Assembly (NCBI RefSeq): GCF_003721595.1
Contig: NZ_RJJR01000001.1
Span: 558,001 to 622,000, forward strand
DNA length: 64,000 nucleotides
Reading direction: 5' to 3'
Origin: Hanamia caeni
GTDB lineage: Bacteria; Bacteroidota; Bacteroidia; Chitinophagales; Chitinophagaceae
Both the position numbers and the translations under genes were made by a program. The notes beneath the pieces are model-generated. The model was given only the letters and a program-made list of their open reading frames with translations. It was not told the origin of the DNA and did not search any database. This document shows, piece after piece, positions 28,737 through 39,298 of the stretch. Positions within the stretch are counted from its first letter, which is position 1; each line of letters begins with the position of its first letter.

Positions 28737-30245
28737 ATGAAAAAGAATATATTATATATACTGAGCGCAATTATTTGTTTCGGAGAAGTTTCCTGTAATA
28801 AGGATTTTCTTTCGAAAACAGATCCAACGAGAGTAGGAGCAGACGCGTTTTACAAAGATGAAAAAGAGTTTCAGCAAGCTGTGAATGGAGTTTATGGCCA
28901 ATTGCAGGGTATCATTAACAGTCAATGGCTGTATAATGAGCTGCCCTCTGATAATACAACTATTGATTTCAACCCGGGAGATCGCGGGCAGGCGCCATCA
29001 ATTGAAGCGTTCGAATTCTGGACAGTAAATTCGGGGACAGGCAATATTAATAGTATGTATGTCAGCTATTATAATGCGCTGTATAATATAAACAATGCGC
29101 TGGCTAAATTAAAAAATACCACTACCATTGCTGATTCTGTAAGCTCAAAATTTGAAGGGCAGCTTAAATTTTTACGCGGATACTACTATTTTGAATTAAC
29201 TCAGTATTTTGGGGATGTGATACTGATAACAGAGCCATTAGAGCTTCCTTCACAGGCATGGGATTACCAAAGAGTACCACAGGCACAGGTATATACGCAA
29301 ATTGAGACCGATCTTAAAGATGCGGCTTCGATGCTGCCGGTAAAATATACAGGTGCAGATGTTGGCCGTATTACCAAGGGCGCAGCGCTGTCCTTGCTGG
29401 GAAAGGTATATCTCACTGAAAAAAAATATCCCGATGCCGTCGCTACACTTCAACAGGTTCTTCCGCTTGGGTATTCTTTAGTACCCAATTATGCAGATGT
29501 TTTTGATCCTCAAAAAAAGAATGGGCCTGAATCTATATTTGAAGTTCAGTACCAGGGCGGAAACGACCTGGGCGAGTGGAGCAGTTTCATTTATACATTT
29601 GCCCCCCGCCTTTCTAAAGATGCAGTTACCGGGTGGCCGCAAAGCAATCCGGGAGGGTGGAATATTCCCACCAACGATATGATTGCTTCTTATGAACCCA
29701 ATGATTCAAGAAAAGCCGCCTCTATCGGGCTTGATTTTAAAAGCCCTATTACAGGAGACGTGGTTCCCTACATAAAAAAATACGATCATCCTCATGCTAT
29801 TTATGGGCGCACAGACGACGACTGGCCTGTGTTACGCTATTCCGATGTATTATTAATGCTTGCTGAAGCGATCAATGAAGCAACAGGCCCCAGTTCGGAA
29901 GCTTTCGAATACCTGAACCAGGTACGTAAAAGGGCTGACCTTCCCGAGGTAAGCGGACTTGATAAGGAAGCTTTCCGTGACAAAGTACTCCACGAAAGAA
30001 GGGTAGAGCTTGCTTTTGAAAACTGGCGCTTGTTTGATCTTAAGCGAACTAAAACGCCTGATCAGCTTGCGCAGTTTCTAAATGCGTATGGTGCTGTTGA
30101 AAAAGCGCATCCGACTGTATCCCGCCAGGGTACTCCTTATTCCAGCGGAGACTATGTATTTGAATCCTATGAAGCTTTATATCCCATTCCAAACAATGAA
30201 ATTTTGGTTAATTCTAAATTGACACAAAATGCCGGGTATCAATAG
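28737..30245 (+). CDS. SusD/RagB-family glycan-binding outer-membrane lipoprotein
   Basis: 502 residues. Lipoprotein signal with Cys20 (GEVSC-NKDF). The helical TPR-like scaffold of SusD is evident: N-terminal FYKDEKEFQQAVNGVYGQL, RGYYYFELTQYFGDVILI, and C-terminal LRYSDVLLMLAEAINEA plus RVELAFENWRLFDLKRTK. It caps the SusC barrel at the cell surface and delivers oligosaccharide. It directly follows susC and precedes the glycosidase genes, as expected for a polysaccharide utilisation locus. Confidence 0.95.
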   Translation: MKKNILYILSAIICFGEVSCNKDFLSKTDPTRVGADAFYKDEKEFQQAVNGVYGQLQGIINSQWLYNELPSDNTTIDFNPGDRGQAPSIEAFEFWTVNSGTGNINSMYVSYYNALYNINNALAKLKNTTTIADSVSSKFEGQLKFLRGYYYFELTQYFGDVILITEPLELPSQAWDYQRVPQAQVYTQIETDLKDAASMLPVKYTGADVGRITKGAALSLLGKVYLTEKKYPDAVATLQQVLPLGYSLVPNYADVFDPQKKNGPESIFEVQYQGGNDLGEWSSFIYTFAPRLSKDAVTGWPQSNPGGWNIPTNDMIASYEPNDSRKAASIGLDFKSPITGDVVPYIKKYDHPHAIYGRTDDDWPVLRYSDVLLMLAEAINEATGPSSEAFEYLNQVRKRADLPEVSGLDKEAFRDKVLHERRVELAFENWRLFDLKRTKTPDQLAQFLNAYGAVEKAHPTVSRQGTPYSSGDYVFESYEALYPIPNNEILVNSKLTQNAGYQ

Positions 30246-30357
30246 GAACAAAGAATGGAAAAATGAAAGGTTAAACAGAGATTAAGATAACGTTTGAAGC
30301 AATGACTCCCGGGTCCACTTAGAAAGGGATCTGGGAAGCTATTAAAATTTAAATATC

Positions 30358-31842
30358 ATGAAAAAAAAACACTTTTTTGCTTGTTTACTACAAACTTGTG
30401 CACTGCTTTTGCTGCTTTTATCATGCCAGTATCTCACTGCTCAAAACACGGTTGATTGGGACAAAACTATCAGCGAATCGAAGACTACTCCTACTTTGCA
30501 AGTGGTGGTGAATCCTATGTTACTGCGCAATTCTCCTATCCACCAAGGCACTTTCAATGCACTAAAAAACCTTAAAGCGGATTATGTTCGCTTTGTACCC
30601 TGGTTTCCTTATCCACACATGGCGGTAGCTGAATTGAAGCCACCCACTAAGACGGAAACCTTTTGGGATTTTAGCCATGTTGATCCGATTGTAAAAGATT
30701 TTATGAATGCCACAAACGGGCATAGCGTGGTAATGAATTTTAGCACAATTCCGGTATGGATGTTTAAAACGCAAAAGCCAGTCGTTGTTCCCGACGACCC
30801 CAACCAGGTTTTCTGGGCGTACAATGAAGGAAAAGAACTGAGGGATTCTTCTTTTAAGGAATTGACGGATTATTACGTAAGGTTGGTAAGCTGGTACACC
30901 AAGGGTGGTTTCACCGACGAATTAGGAAAGTTTCATCAATCTGGTCATCACTATAATTTCTCTTACTGGGAAGTATTGAACGAGCCGGATCTTGAGCACA
31001 ATATCTCACCGGAATATTACACTAAAATTTATGATGCGATTGTACTTGCCTTAAAGGAAGTAGCACCTGAAACCAAATTTATAGGAATGTCGCTGGCCCA
31101 TGAAACGGATCCTGAATGGTTTGAATATTTTTTGAATCCGGCAAATCATAAGCCCGGTATTACATTGGAAGGCATTTCTTACCATTTTTATGGCTCACCT
31201 GATAACAACAAACAACCCATAAGCACCTATCAATATTCATTTTTTAACCAGGCAAACGGCTTTCTGGATAAAGTCAGGTATATAGAAAGTATTCGGAAAC
31301 GCCTTTCGCCACAGGTTTTTACTACGGTTAATGAAATCGGTAATATTTTGTCGCGCGACGGAACTAATGAGCAGATACCTGCTACATACTGGAACTTATC
31401 CGGGGCGATGTATGCATATATTTACCTGGAGCTGACAAAGATGGGTGTTGACGTTGCAGGCGAATCTCAGTTGGTTGGCTATCCCACCCAGTTTCCTTCG
31501 GTGAGTATGATGGACTGGAAAAATGGAAAACCTAATTCGCGTTATTGGGTGTTGAAATTGCTCAGGGATAATTTTGGAAGTGGGGATCAACTAGTGGCTA
31601 CCCATTTTAATATTCCGGGGTTGGTTTCGCAAGGGTTCATAACGAAAAATGGAAACAAACTGCTGTTAATTAATAAAGAGCTAAAGGATGTCCAGGTTCA
31701 GTTGCCAAAAAATTCTAAAGCGGTCTCTGTTACGTATGTTGACGTCACAACAGGCGAAAACGCGCCTGTAACAAAAAGGTTAACCGGAAATCGTATTAAG
31801 CTCACCGGGTTCGCTGTTGCGGTAGTTGATTTTGACAAATAG
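30358..31842 (+). CDS. GH39-like clan GH-A glycosidase
   Basis: 494 residues with an export signal; LLLLSC could act as a lipobox or TAQ as a signal-peptidase I site. The body reads as a (beta/alpha)8 clan GH-A enzyme: YWEVLNEPD gives acid/base Glu209, and TTVNEIGN gives nucleophile Glu326, a spacing normal for retaining enzymes. A C-terminal beta-sandwich (about 420-494) follows. The overall pattern is closest to GH39 and related xylosidase/iduronidase-like families; exact family and substrate are uncertain. Third gene of the locus, 112 nt after susD. Confidence 0.65.
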   Translation: MKKKHFFACLLQTCALLLLLLSCQYLTAQNTVDWDKTISESKTTPTLQVVVNPMLLRNSPIHQGTFNALKNLKADYVRFVPWFPYPHMAVAELKPPTKTETFWDFSHVDPIVKDFMNATNGHSVVMNFSTIPVWMFKTQKPVVVPDDPNQVFWAYNEGKELRDSSFKELTDYYVRLVSWYTKGGFTDELGKFHQSGHHYNFSYWEVLNEPDLEHNISPEYYTKIYDAIVLALKEVAPETKFIGMSLAHETDPEWFEYFLNPANHKPGITLEGISYHFYGSPDNNKQPISTYQYSFFNQANGFLDKVRYIESIRKRLSPQVFTTVNEIGNILSRDGTNEQIPATYWNLSGAMYAYIYLELTKMGVDVAGESQLVGYPTQFPSVSMMDWKNGKPNSRYWVLKLLRDNFGSGDQLVATHFNIPGLVSQGFITKNGNKLLLINKELKDVQVQLPKNSKAVSVTYVDVTTGENAPVTKRLTGNRIKLTGFAVAVVDFDK

Positions 31843-32004
31843 GCTGTCTGTACCCAATGGCTTTCTAAACCGTTTACTTTTCAGGTGATAATAGATTAAG
31901 ATACCGCATTACGACCACCCTGATATATTTTCGTAGCCGGCGTAACATTATAGAACGTACGATAATGTTGCCCGGTAATGAATTGTAAAAATTGTAAGTT
32001 TTAA

Positions 32005-33084
32005 ATGATGCTAAAAAGAAATCCGATGTTAAAATGCTGTTGCTTTTTTCTTTGTATGTACTTGCCTGATTTGTTAATCGGGCAATCTCCCTACATTGAT
32101 GGAAGGCCCTGGACAAATAAAAGAATTGTGTGTAAAGACGATGGTATTGTATTAAGATATGGAGACGGGCCTGATAGCTGCGATGCGTATGGTGCAAGGG
32201 AAGCCAATGTCAATAGAGAAAATGGAATGTATTATTTATTTTATGACGGCGCAGGAAAAGACGGATGGAAATCGTGTCTTGCAGAAAGTAAAGATTTAAA
32301 ACATTGGCAAAAAAAAGGGGACATTTTACAATTGGGAAAACCAGGCACTAACGATGCTAAAAGCGCCTCGGCGCCGTGGGTAATTAAAGAAGGAAAAACC
32401 TGGCACATGTTTTACCTGGGAACACCACATACATCACCGCCCCCGGATCGTATTCCGGCCTTTCCCTACCTTACCATGAAAGCAAAATCTACTTCCCTGG
32501 AAGGCCCGTGGATTAAGCAATACGATGTAACTCCATTCTCTGTAAAGGAAGGATCTTTTTATTCAGTAACGGCAAGCCCCGGATTCATAGTGAAGTATAA
32601 AGGGAAGTATGTTCAGTTTTTTAGCGGCGCTTCGCAGGATAGCTCAGGTACAAAGAGAACGCTTGGTATTGCCACTACGAAAAATTTAGACGGCGCCTGG
32701 ATAGTAAACGATAAACCTATTTTCCCAATTACCGAGCAGGTCGAGAATTCTTCTGTATATTATGAACCGGGTAATAAGACATGGTATGTGTTTACCAATC
32801 ATATTGGGATTGACAAAAACAAAACAGAATATACAGATGCGATATGGGTATATTGGTCAAAAGATATTTTCCATTGGAATGTAAATGATAAAGCCATTGT
32901 TTTAGATAGCACGAATTGTACGTGGTCCAAAGGCGCTATTGGTATGCCATCAGTGATTAAGGTGGGCAACAAATTAGCAGTTTTATATGATGCTTATGAA
33001 GGCTACAGCACTTATCATATGAAGCGGAACATTGGATTCGCCTGGATAGATATAACCGATCTCTCCATTCCTAAAGTTGATTAA
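32005..33084 (+). CDS. GH43/GH117-like five-bladed propeller glycosidase
   Basis: 359 residues. N-terminal hydrophobic segment (CCCFFLCMYLPDLLIGQ) for export. The rest has the repeating blades of the five-bladed GH32/43/62/68/117 propeller group: GMYYLFYDGAGKDGWKSCLA, KTWHMFYLGTPHTSPP and WYVFTNHIG. The first-blade Asp (VCKDDGIVLRYGDGPDSCDA) and later Glu/Asp residues could form the active site, but catalytic positions cannot be assigned by eye. Expected substrates in this context are arabinose- or galactose-type side chains. GH130 is an alternative. Confidence 0.6.
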   Translation: MMLKRNPMLKCCCFFLCMYLPDLLIGQSPYIDGRPWTNKRIVCKDDGIVLRYGDGPDSCDAYGAREANVNRENGMYYLFYDGAGKDGWKSCLAESKDLKHWQKKGDILQLGKPGTNDAKSASAPWVIKEGKTWHMFYLGTPHTSPPPDRIPAFPYLTMKAKSTSLEGPWIKQYDVTPFSVKEGSFYSVTASPGFIVKYKGKYVQFFSGASQDSSGTKRTLGIATTKNLDGAWIVNDKPIFPITEQVENSSVYYEPGNKTWYVFTNHIGIDKNKTEYTDAIWVYWSKDIFHWNVNDKAIVLDSTNCTWSKGAIGMPSVIKVGNKLAVLYDAYEGYSTYHMKRNIGFAWIDITDLSIPKVD

Positions 33085-33184
33085 AGCATTCTTCTATTTG
33101 TTAGAATGAGCTCCTTTAAAAAATCAATGTATTGCGCTTATGCGGTTTATTGAATATTGAGAATTTAAAAAATTAAACTGAAAT

Positions 33185-36100
33185 ATGAAGAAAGCAAAGT
33201 ATGTCTCAATCTTATTTATAATCTTTTTATTTGGCACATTGATTCCTTTGAACGTTGCTTGTCAGCCGTTGGAAAAAAATGCCGAAGCTGTCAACTTTAA
33301 ATCTTTGAAGGAAGGATTTTTGTCACCGGGTAAGGAATATGGAAGTGCGCCTCTTTGGGTGTGGCATACGAAGGTTACAAAAGAAATTATAGATTCGATG
33401 ATGGAAGAGTTCAAAGAAAATGAATTCGGAGGTGTAATGATTCATCCGCGTCCCGGGCTTATTACCCAGTACTTGTCGCCCGAATGGTTCAGGCTTTATC
33501 AATACACGGTTAACAAAGGAAAAGAGCTTGGCCTCGATGTCTGGATATATGATGAAAATTCATACCCATCCGGATTTGCCGGAGGAAATGTGCCTGATCA
33601 GATGCCTGAATCTTACAACCAGGGCCAGATGCTGCATTTAATAAAAGCGGATGTATTGCCTGCTGATCCAAAAGATATTTTTATTGCGTTAAAAGAAGTC
33701 AATGGAAACTTCACAGACATCACTTCCCGTTTGGCGCAGGAAAAAAATAAACCGGGAAGTTTTTACTTATTTCAAAAAGCGTTTTACCAGAAACAGGTAA
33801 GTACGGTTGGCCCCCCGGAATTTCCGTATGTTGATCTTATGGTGAAGGGAGTAACAGAAAAGTTTATTGAAATCACCTTGGAAGGATATGGAAAAATTAT
33901 CGGTAATGAATTTGGAAAAACAATACCGGGTGTATTTTCTGATGAACCAAGTATTCCTACACAAGGCGCCGGGAACGTACGCTGGACTCCGGACCTCTTC
34001 AGCAGTTTTAAAGAAAAATGGGGATATGATCTTCAATCGCACCTTCCTTCTCTTTTTGAAGAGGTAGGCGACTGGAAAAAAATAAGGCACAATTACCAGC
34101 AAACTCTTTTGCAATTATTCATTGACCGATGGTCAAAACCCATGCATGCTTATACTGAAAAAAACAATCTGAAATGGACAGGCCATTACTGGGAGCATGG
34201 CTGGCCCAATCCCGGGGAAGGCCCCGATAATATGGCCATGTATGCCTGGCATCAGCAACCCGGTATTGATATGTTGTTCAATCAATTTAATGAAACAAGC
34301 CCGAATGCACAGTTTGGAAACATACGGTCTGTGAAAGAGTTGGCTAGTGTAGCCAATCAATTGAATAAAAAGAGAACATTAAGCGAGACTTATGGTGGGG
34401 GCGGTTGGGAGCTTACTTTTAAGGATATGAAGCGTTTGGCCGATTGGGAATATGTACTGGGTGTTAATTTTTTAAACCAGCATCTTTCTATGATGACCCT
34501 CACGGGAGCAAGAAAATATGATTATCCGCAGAGTTTTTCCTATCACACTCCCTGGTGGCCTTATTACAAATCACTTAATGAATATTTTAAACGATTGTCG
34601 TTTGCAATGTCGCAGGGCAAGCAGATGAATGACATTTTAATTATTGAGCCTACCAGTTCGGCATGGATGTATTCCGGCCCGGGAAAGCAAAATGAAGGAT
34701 TAACTTCTATCGGAAATCGTTTCCAGCAATTTGTAACCACGCTTGAGAAGTCGCAGGTCGAGTACGATTTAGGTTCTGAAAATATTATCAAAGATCATGG
34801 CAGCGTGCAAGGACGCAATTTTGTAGTTGGTGATCGGGCATACCATACTGTGGTCATTCCGCCGGGCATGGAAAATATAGACAAGGCTACCTATGAATTG
34901 TTGAAAGCTTATGCAGAAGCCGGGGGCAAAGTATTATTATTTGAAAAACTGCAACGGATTGACGGTTCGCTTAAAGATGATCTACATTATTTTAATGCGT
35001 CTGAAAAAAACATCCTTCGGTTTGCTGATCTTGATAGCGCTGTTATCAATCAGCAATTTGGTTCGGATGATTTTCAGATTATGGCTAATGGTACAGATTC
35101 GATTGGTGGAGACTTATATCATCACCGCAGATGGATTAATGATGGGCAAATACTTTTTCTTTCCAATGCAGGCATGGTGTATTCTTCAAAAGGCAGCGTA
35201 ACAATAAAAGGCAAAGATGCCTTATTCATGAATCTCGCCACGGGCGCTATAGAAAATTATCCCGAACAGTTACATGGTGATAAAATAGTTGTGAACTTTG
35301 ATATTCCACCTGCCGGTAGTTTGATGCTTTTTGTTGCCAATGAGAAACACCAAGGAGTAAAAATGCATTCTTCTTCAAAAAACAAGTCAATTATTAAAGG
35401 TTCTGACATCAAAGTAGTGCGTCCAGCGGAGAATACCCTGATGATTGACTTTTGCGATGTACAGTTAAACGATACGTTGCTAAAAGATACACATGTTGGC
35501 GTGGCTTCCAGAGCCGTGTTTGTGCACAATGGGTTCAATCGCAACCCCTGGAATCACCAGGTGCAGTTTAATGACCACATTGTTGCGCGCGATACTTTTT
35601 CTAAAGGAAGCGGATATACTGCTATGTATCATTTTGTAATTGACGAACACACTAACTATAAACAATTCAGAGCCGTTATAGAACAGGGTAATCTATGGAA
35701 CCAAATCACGATAAATGGTAAGCCTGTAAAACCTGTAGCCGGCAAGTGGTGGTTAGACAGGTCTTTTGCAGTCTTGCAAATAGGTGAATATTTAAATCCT
35801 GGCGAAAACACATTTTCTCTCTCTATAGATCCTATGAGTGTATATGCAGAAGTTGAACCTGTATATATTCTTGGGGACTTTAACCTGGCATCAGCAGATA
35901 AAGGATGGAAAATTGTATCACCCCAGCCATTGCAATTGGGAAGTTGGAAAGAACAGGGGCTTCCTTTGTATGGGTCGGGTATCAGGTATATTAAAAAGGT
36001 TGACATAAAAAATCCGGATCAGCAATTTGAAATACATTTAGATCAATGGAAGGGTACGGTAGCTGCCGTAAAGGTGAATGGTGTTCCTGCAGGCATTATA

Positions 36101-36340
36101 TTTTCAGAACCAAATACTTTAAATATAAGCCGGCATGTTAAAAAAGGAATTAATGAAATAGAAGTTGAAGTGATTGGCAGCCTTAAAAATTTATTAGGCC
36201 CGCATCATAATTCGCCGCAACCTGGTATGGTGGGACCGGGGCATTGGTCCAATATAAAATCATATCCCCCCGGAAAAGATTATGATACGTATGATTACGG
36301 ATTAATGACAGATTTTGAATTAATTAAGTACGATAATTAA
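33185..36340 (+). CDS. Large exported glycosidase related to GH106
   Basis: 1051 residues, export signal with possible Cys26 lipidation (NVACQ). The N-terminal barrel has APLWVWHTKVTKEIID, GGVMIHPRPGLITQYLSPEW and DVWIYDENSYPSGFAGG, the signature of a large Bacteroidota glycosyl-hydrolase group close to GH106 rhamnosidases. The middle has KRTLSETYGGGGWELTFKDM with candidate acidic residues. A galactose-binding-like beta-sandwich closes the protein (GSGIRYIKKVDI, then AAVKVNGVPAGIIF). It probably removes L-rhamnose or a similar sugar. A second relative lies at 39299. CAZy family membership needs a search. Confidence 0.65.
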   Translation: MKKAKYVSILFIIFLFGTLIPLNVACQPLEKNAEAVNFKSLKEGFLSPGKEYGSAPLWVWHTKVTKEIIDSMMEEFKENEFGGVMIHPRPGLITQYLSPEWFRLYQYTVNKGKELGLDVWIYDENSYPSGFAGGNVPDQMPESYNQGQMLHLIKADVLPADPKDIFIALKEVNGNFTDITSRLAQEKNKPGSFYLFQKAFYQKQVSTVGPPEFPYVDLMVKGVTEKFIEITLEGYGKIIGNEFGKTIPGVFSDEPSIPTQGAGNVRWTPDLFSSFKEKWGYDLQSHLPSLFEEVGDWKKIRHNYQQTLLQLFIDRWSKPMHAYTEKNNLKWTGHYWEHGWPNPGEGPDNMAMYAWHQQPGIDMLFNQFNETSPNAQFGNIRSVKELASVANQLNKKRTLSETYGGGGWELTFKDMKRLADWEYVLGVNFLNQHLSMMTLTGARKYDYPQSFSYHTPWWPYYKSLNEYFKRLSFAMSQGKQMNDILIIEPTSSAWMYSGPGKQNEGLTSIGNRFQQFVTTLEKSQVEYDLGSENIIKDHGSVQGRNFVVGDRAYHTVVIPPGMENIDKATYELLKAYAEAGGKVLLFEKLQRIDGSLKDDLHYFNASEKNILRFADLDSAVINQQFGSDDFQIMANGTDSIGGDLYHHRRWINDGQILFLSNAGMVYSSKGSVTIKGKDALFMNLATGAIENYPEQLHGDKIVVNFDIPPAGSLMLFVANEKHQGVKMHSSSKNKSIIKGSDIKVVRPAENTLMIDFCDVQLNDTLLKDTHVGVASRAVFVHNGFNRNPWNHQVQFNDHIVARDTFSKGSGYTAMYHFVIDEHTNYKQFRAVIEQGNLWNQITINGKPVKPVAGKWWLDRSFAVLQIGEYLNPGENTFSLSIDPMSVYAEVEPVYILGDFNLASADKGWKIVSPQPLQLGSWKEQGLPLYGSGIRYIKKVDIKNPDQQFEIHLDQWKGTVAAVKVNGVPAGIIFSEPNTLNISRHVKKGINEIEVEVIGSLKNLLGPHHNSPQPGMVGPGHWSNIKSYPPGKDYDTYDYGLMTDFELIKYDN

Positions 36341-36370
36341 TAGTAAAAAATAAACGATAACTAAATTAAG

Positions 36371-39232
36371 ATGGCTGAAGTTATAAAGTTGGTTTTGAAG
36401 TGTGTCCGTTTCCCCCGGGAAAGGGTTGGATGGGCGCTAATTCAGCAAACGAGCAAATTTTCCATTTTTCTATTTTCTATTTTTTCTTGTTGCCAGGTAC
36501 TGGCACAGCAACCCATGGTATCCAACATCCAGTGCCAATACCAGGTATATCCGTTAGGTGTTGAAGACGCTTCTCCACGTCTGGGTTGGCAAATCAAATC
36601 TTCGCGCAGGAATGTGATGCAATCGGCTTACCGCATTTTAGTGGCAGACGATAAAGCGCTCCTTCGCCAGGATATCGGCAATATTTGGGATTCAAAGAAA
36701 GTAATTTCCAATCAATCAATCCAGGTAGTGTATAAAGGAAAAAAACTTCAGCCCGGAAAGGAATACTATTGGAAAGTGATGGTGTGGGATAATCAAAATG
36801 CTGCTTCTGAATGGAGTGAACCATCTGCATGGCAAATGGGTTTGCGGGGCAGAAAAGATTGGAAAGGAGCTCAATGGATTGCTTATGCTGAAATGCCCGA
36901 TTCACTGCGTATAGTGCCGGGCATACATGGCACGGGCAATCCTGATTTAGGTCTGGGAAAAGATATATTGCCGCTGCTTCGGAAAGAATTCGTAGTAAAG
37001 AAAACAATTAAAAGAGCAACCGTCTTTATAGCAGGCCTCGGTCATTTTGATTTGAGGCTTAATGGAGAAAAAGTTGGTGATCATTTCCTTGATGCAGGTT
37101 GGACCCAATACAGCAAAAATGCCCTTTACGTAACGTTTGATGTTACCGGTCAGCTTAGAAAGGGCAGAAATGCCATTGGTGTTATGCTTGGCAATGGTTT
37201 TTATTACACACCAAGGGAACGCTATCGCAAGATAACTATCGCTTATGGTTACCCGAAAATGATATGCAGAGTGGCTGTGGAGTACAGCGATGGCTCTTTG
37301 GAAAATATTGTAAGCGACAATTCCTGGGAAGCTGATCGCGGTCCAGTAACTTTTTCGAGCATTTATGGAGGTGAGGATTATAATGCCACCCTCGAACAAG
37401 CCGGTTGGGACTTACCTTCATTTGATGATAAATCGTGGAAAAAAGCGCTTGTTGTTACCGGCCCACCTTTACTGATTTCCCAAACTGCCATGCCTCTGAA
37501 AATATTAGATTCTTTTTCGGTAAAAAAAATATTACAACCCACGCCCGGTATTTGGGTATATGATTTCGGGCAAAATGCTTCGGGAATATTTAAGATAAAA
37601 GTAAAAGGTAACAGAGCCGCTCAAATTATATTCAGGCCTGCAGAGCTTATTAAGGATGATGGGTTGATCACCCAGGATGCGGTGGGGGCGCCCGTTTATT
37701 TTAATTATACCCTGAAAGGAGAAGGAGTGGAATCATGGCAGCCGCAGTTTATGTATTATGGTTTCAGGTACATACAGGTAGAAGGTGCGGTGCCAATGGG
37801 CGAGCCTAACCCTGAAGGTTTACCGGTTATTATCGGAATAGAAAGTTTGCATACACGCAACGCCGCGTCAGAGGTGGGCAGCTTTTCCTGTTCCAATGAT
37901 CTCTTTAACCGCACGGATACACTTATAAAATGGGCCATCAAAAGCAACATGGCCAGCGTTCTTACCGATTGTCCACATCGGGAAAAATTGGGATGGCTGG
38001 AAGAAGATCATTTAATGGGATCGTCTGTAAAATACAATTATGATATTGCCAGCCTGGGCAGAAAAGTGGTGAAGGATATGATCAATGCGCAAACAGCAGA
38101 CGGGCTCATACCTGATATCGCACCTGAATATGTTCACTTCCAGGGCGGTTTCAGAGATTCTCCTGAATGGGGAAGCAACGGCATCATTCTTCCATGGTAT
38201 TTGTATGAGTGGTATGGTGATAAACAAGTGCTGACCGAATCCTATCCAATGATGCAACGTTATGCAAATTATCTTTTGAAAAAATCAACTGATTATATAT
38301 TGTCTTACGGATTGGGCGACTGGTTTGATATTGGCCCAAATAATCCGGGGGAATCGCAGTTAACCCCCAAAGGTGTAACCGCCACAGCTATTTTTTATTA
38401 TGACCTTACTATTTTAAATAAAGTGGCAAAAATGCTGGGCAGGGAACGGGATGCAAAAAATTATGAGGCGACCGCTGCTAAAGTTAAAGCAGCGTTTAAT
38501 AAAACTTTCTTCAATAAAGAAACCAAACAGTATGCAACGGGCAGTCAGACCGCCAATGCAATGGCTGTATATATGGAGTTGGTAGAACCACAATATAAGA
38601 ATGCTGTGGTTGAAAATATCGTAAAAGATATCCGCGCGAGAAAAAATAGCCTTACTGCCGGGGATATTGGTTATCGTTACGTGCTTCGTGTGTTGGAAGA
38701 CAATGGCCGTTCAGATGTGATTTTTGATATGAACAGCCGTTCGGATGTGCCTGGTTATGGCTTTCAATTGGCGCATGGGGCAACCTCGCTTACTGAATCA
38801 TGGCAAGCCTACCGCTTTGTGTCTAACAATCATTTTATGCTCGGTCATCTGATGGAATGGTTTTATAGTGGATTAGGAGGTATAAGGCAGGCAAAAAATT
38901 CAGTTGGCTTTCAAAAAATCAATATTTACCCGGAACCCGTAGGCGATGTTAGAAGCGCCGAAACCGATTATGTATCTCCTTATGGCAACATCTACACTAA
39001 ATGGAAAAAAGAGGATGAGGCTTTTGAATTACATACCGGGATACCGGTTAATACAACGGCGGTAATTTATCTTCCTGCTTCTCAAAAATCTGAGATTACA
39101 GAAAGTGGTAAATCTATCGCCAATAGAAACGATGTAAAGATTTTAAAATATGAAAAAGGAAGAGTATTGATAGCAGTTGGATCGGGAGAATATCAATTTC
39201 ATGTAGGGGCAGCGCTTACCGCAGCCCCTTAA
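36371..39232 (+). CDS. GH78 alpha-L-rhamnosidase
   Basis: 953 residues. N-terminal fibronectin-like domain (PRLGWQIKSSRRNVMQSAYR, then EYYWKVMVWDNQN), beta-sandwich domains (about 170-500; ATVFIAGLGHFDLRLNGEKV, GVMLGNGFY), then an (alpha/alpha)6 barrel (about 510-870). The barrel has the GH78 acidic motif TDCPHREKLGWLEEDHLMG (Glu544, Glu545, Asp546) and ATSLTESWQAYRF, which carries the expected general base Glu. It should release terminal alpha-L-rhamnose by inversion. The ATG start gives an unusually long N-region before the hydrophobic core FSIFLFSIFSCCQVLAQQ. It sits 30 nt after the previous gene. Confidence 0.9.
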   Translation: MAEVIKLVLKCVRFPRERVGWALIQQTSKFSIFLFSIFSCCQVLAQQPMVSNIQCQYQVYPLGVEDASPRLGWQIKSSRRNVMQSAYRILVADDKALLRQDIGNIWDSKKVISNQSIQVVYKGKKLQPGKEYYWKVMVWDNQNAASEWSEPSAWQMGLRGRKDWKGAQWIAYAEMPDSLRIVPGIHGTGNPDLGLGKDILPLLRKEFVVKKTIKRATVFIAGLGHFDLRLNGEKVGDHFLDAGWTQYSKNALYVTFDVTGQLRKGRNAIGVMLGNGFYYTPRERYRKITIAYGYPKMICRVAVEYSDGSLENIVSDNSWEADRGPVTFSSIYGGEDYNATLEQAGWDLPSFDDKSWKKALVVTGPPLLISQTAMPLKILDSFSVKKILQPTPGIWVYDFGQNASGIFKIKVKGNRAAQIIFRPAELIKDDGLITQDAVGAPVYFNYTLKGEGVESWQPQFMYYGFRYIQVEGAVPMGEPNPEGLPVIIGIESLHTRNAASEVGSFSCSNDLFNRTDTLIKWAIKSNMASVLTDCPHREKLGWLEEDHLMGSSVKYNYDIASLGRKVVKDMINAQTADGLIPDIAPEYVHFQGGFRDSPEWGSNGIILPWYLYEWYGDKQVLTESYPMMQRYANYLLKKSTDYILSYGLGDWFDIGPNNPGESQLTPKGVTATAIFYYDLTILNKVAKMLGRERDAKNYEATAAKVKAAFNKTFFNKETKQYATGSQTANAMAVYMELVEPQYKNAVVENIVKDIRARKNSLTAGDIGYRYVLRVLEDNGRSDVIFDMNSRSDVPGYGFQLAHGATSLTESWQAYRFVSNNHFMLGHLMEWFYSGLGGIRQAKNSVGFQKINIYPEPVGDVRSAETDYVSPYGNIYTKWKKEDEAFELHTGIPVNTTAVIYLPASQKSEITESGKSIANRNDVKILKYEKGRVLIAVGSGEYQFHVGAALTAAP

Positions 39233-39298
39233 AGGTATGGTTCATTCTATATCCTTTAAAGTCAACCGCAATGGATGCCCCAACGTTAAAAGCATAAA

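Noticed and set aside
36594..37399. Minus-strand frames inside the GH78 gene
   Set aside because: Overlap conserved GH78 domains and show no independent motifs.
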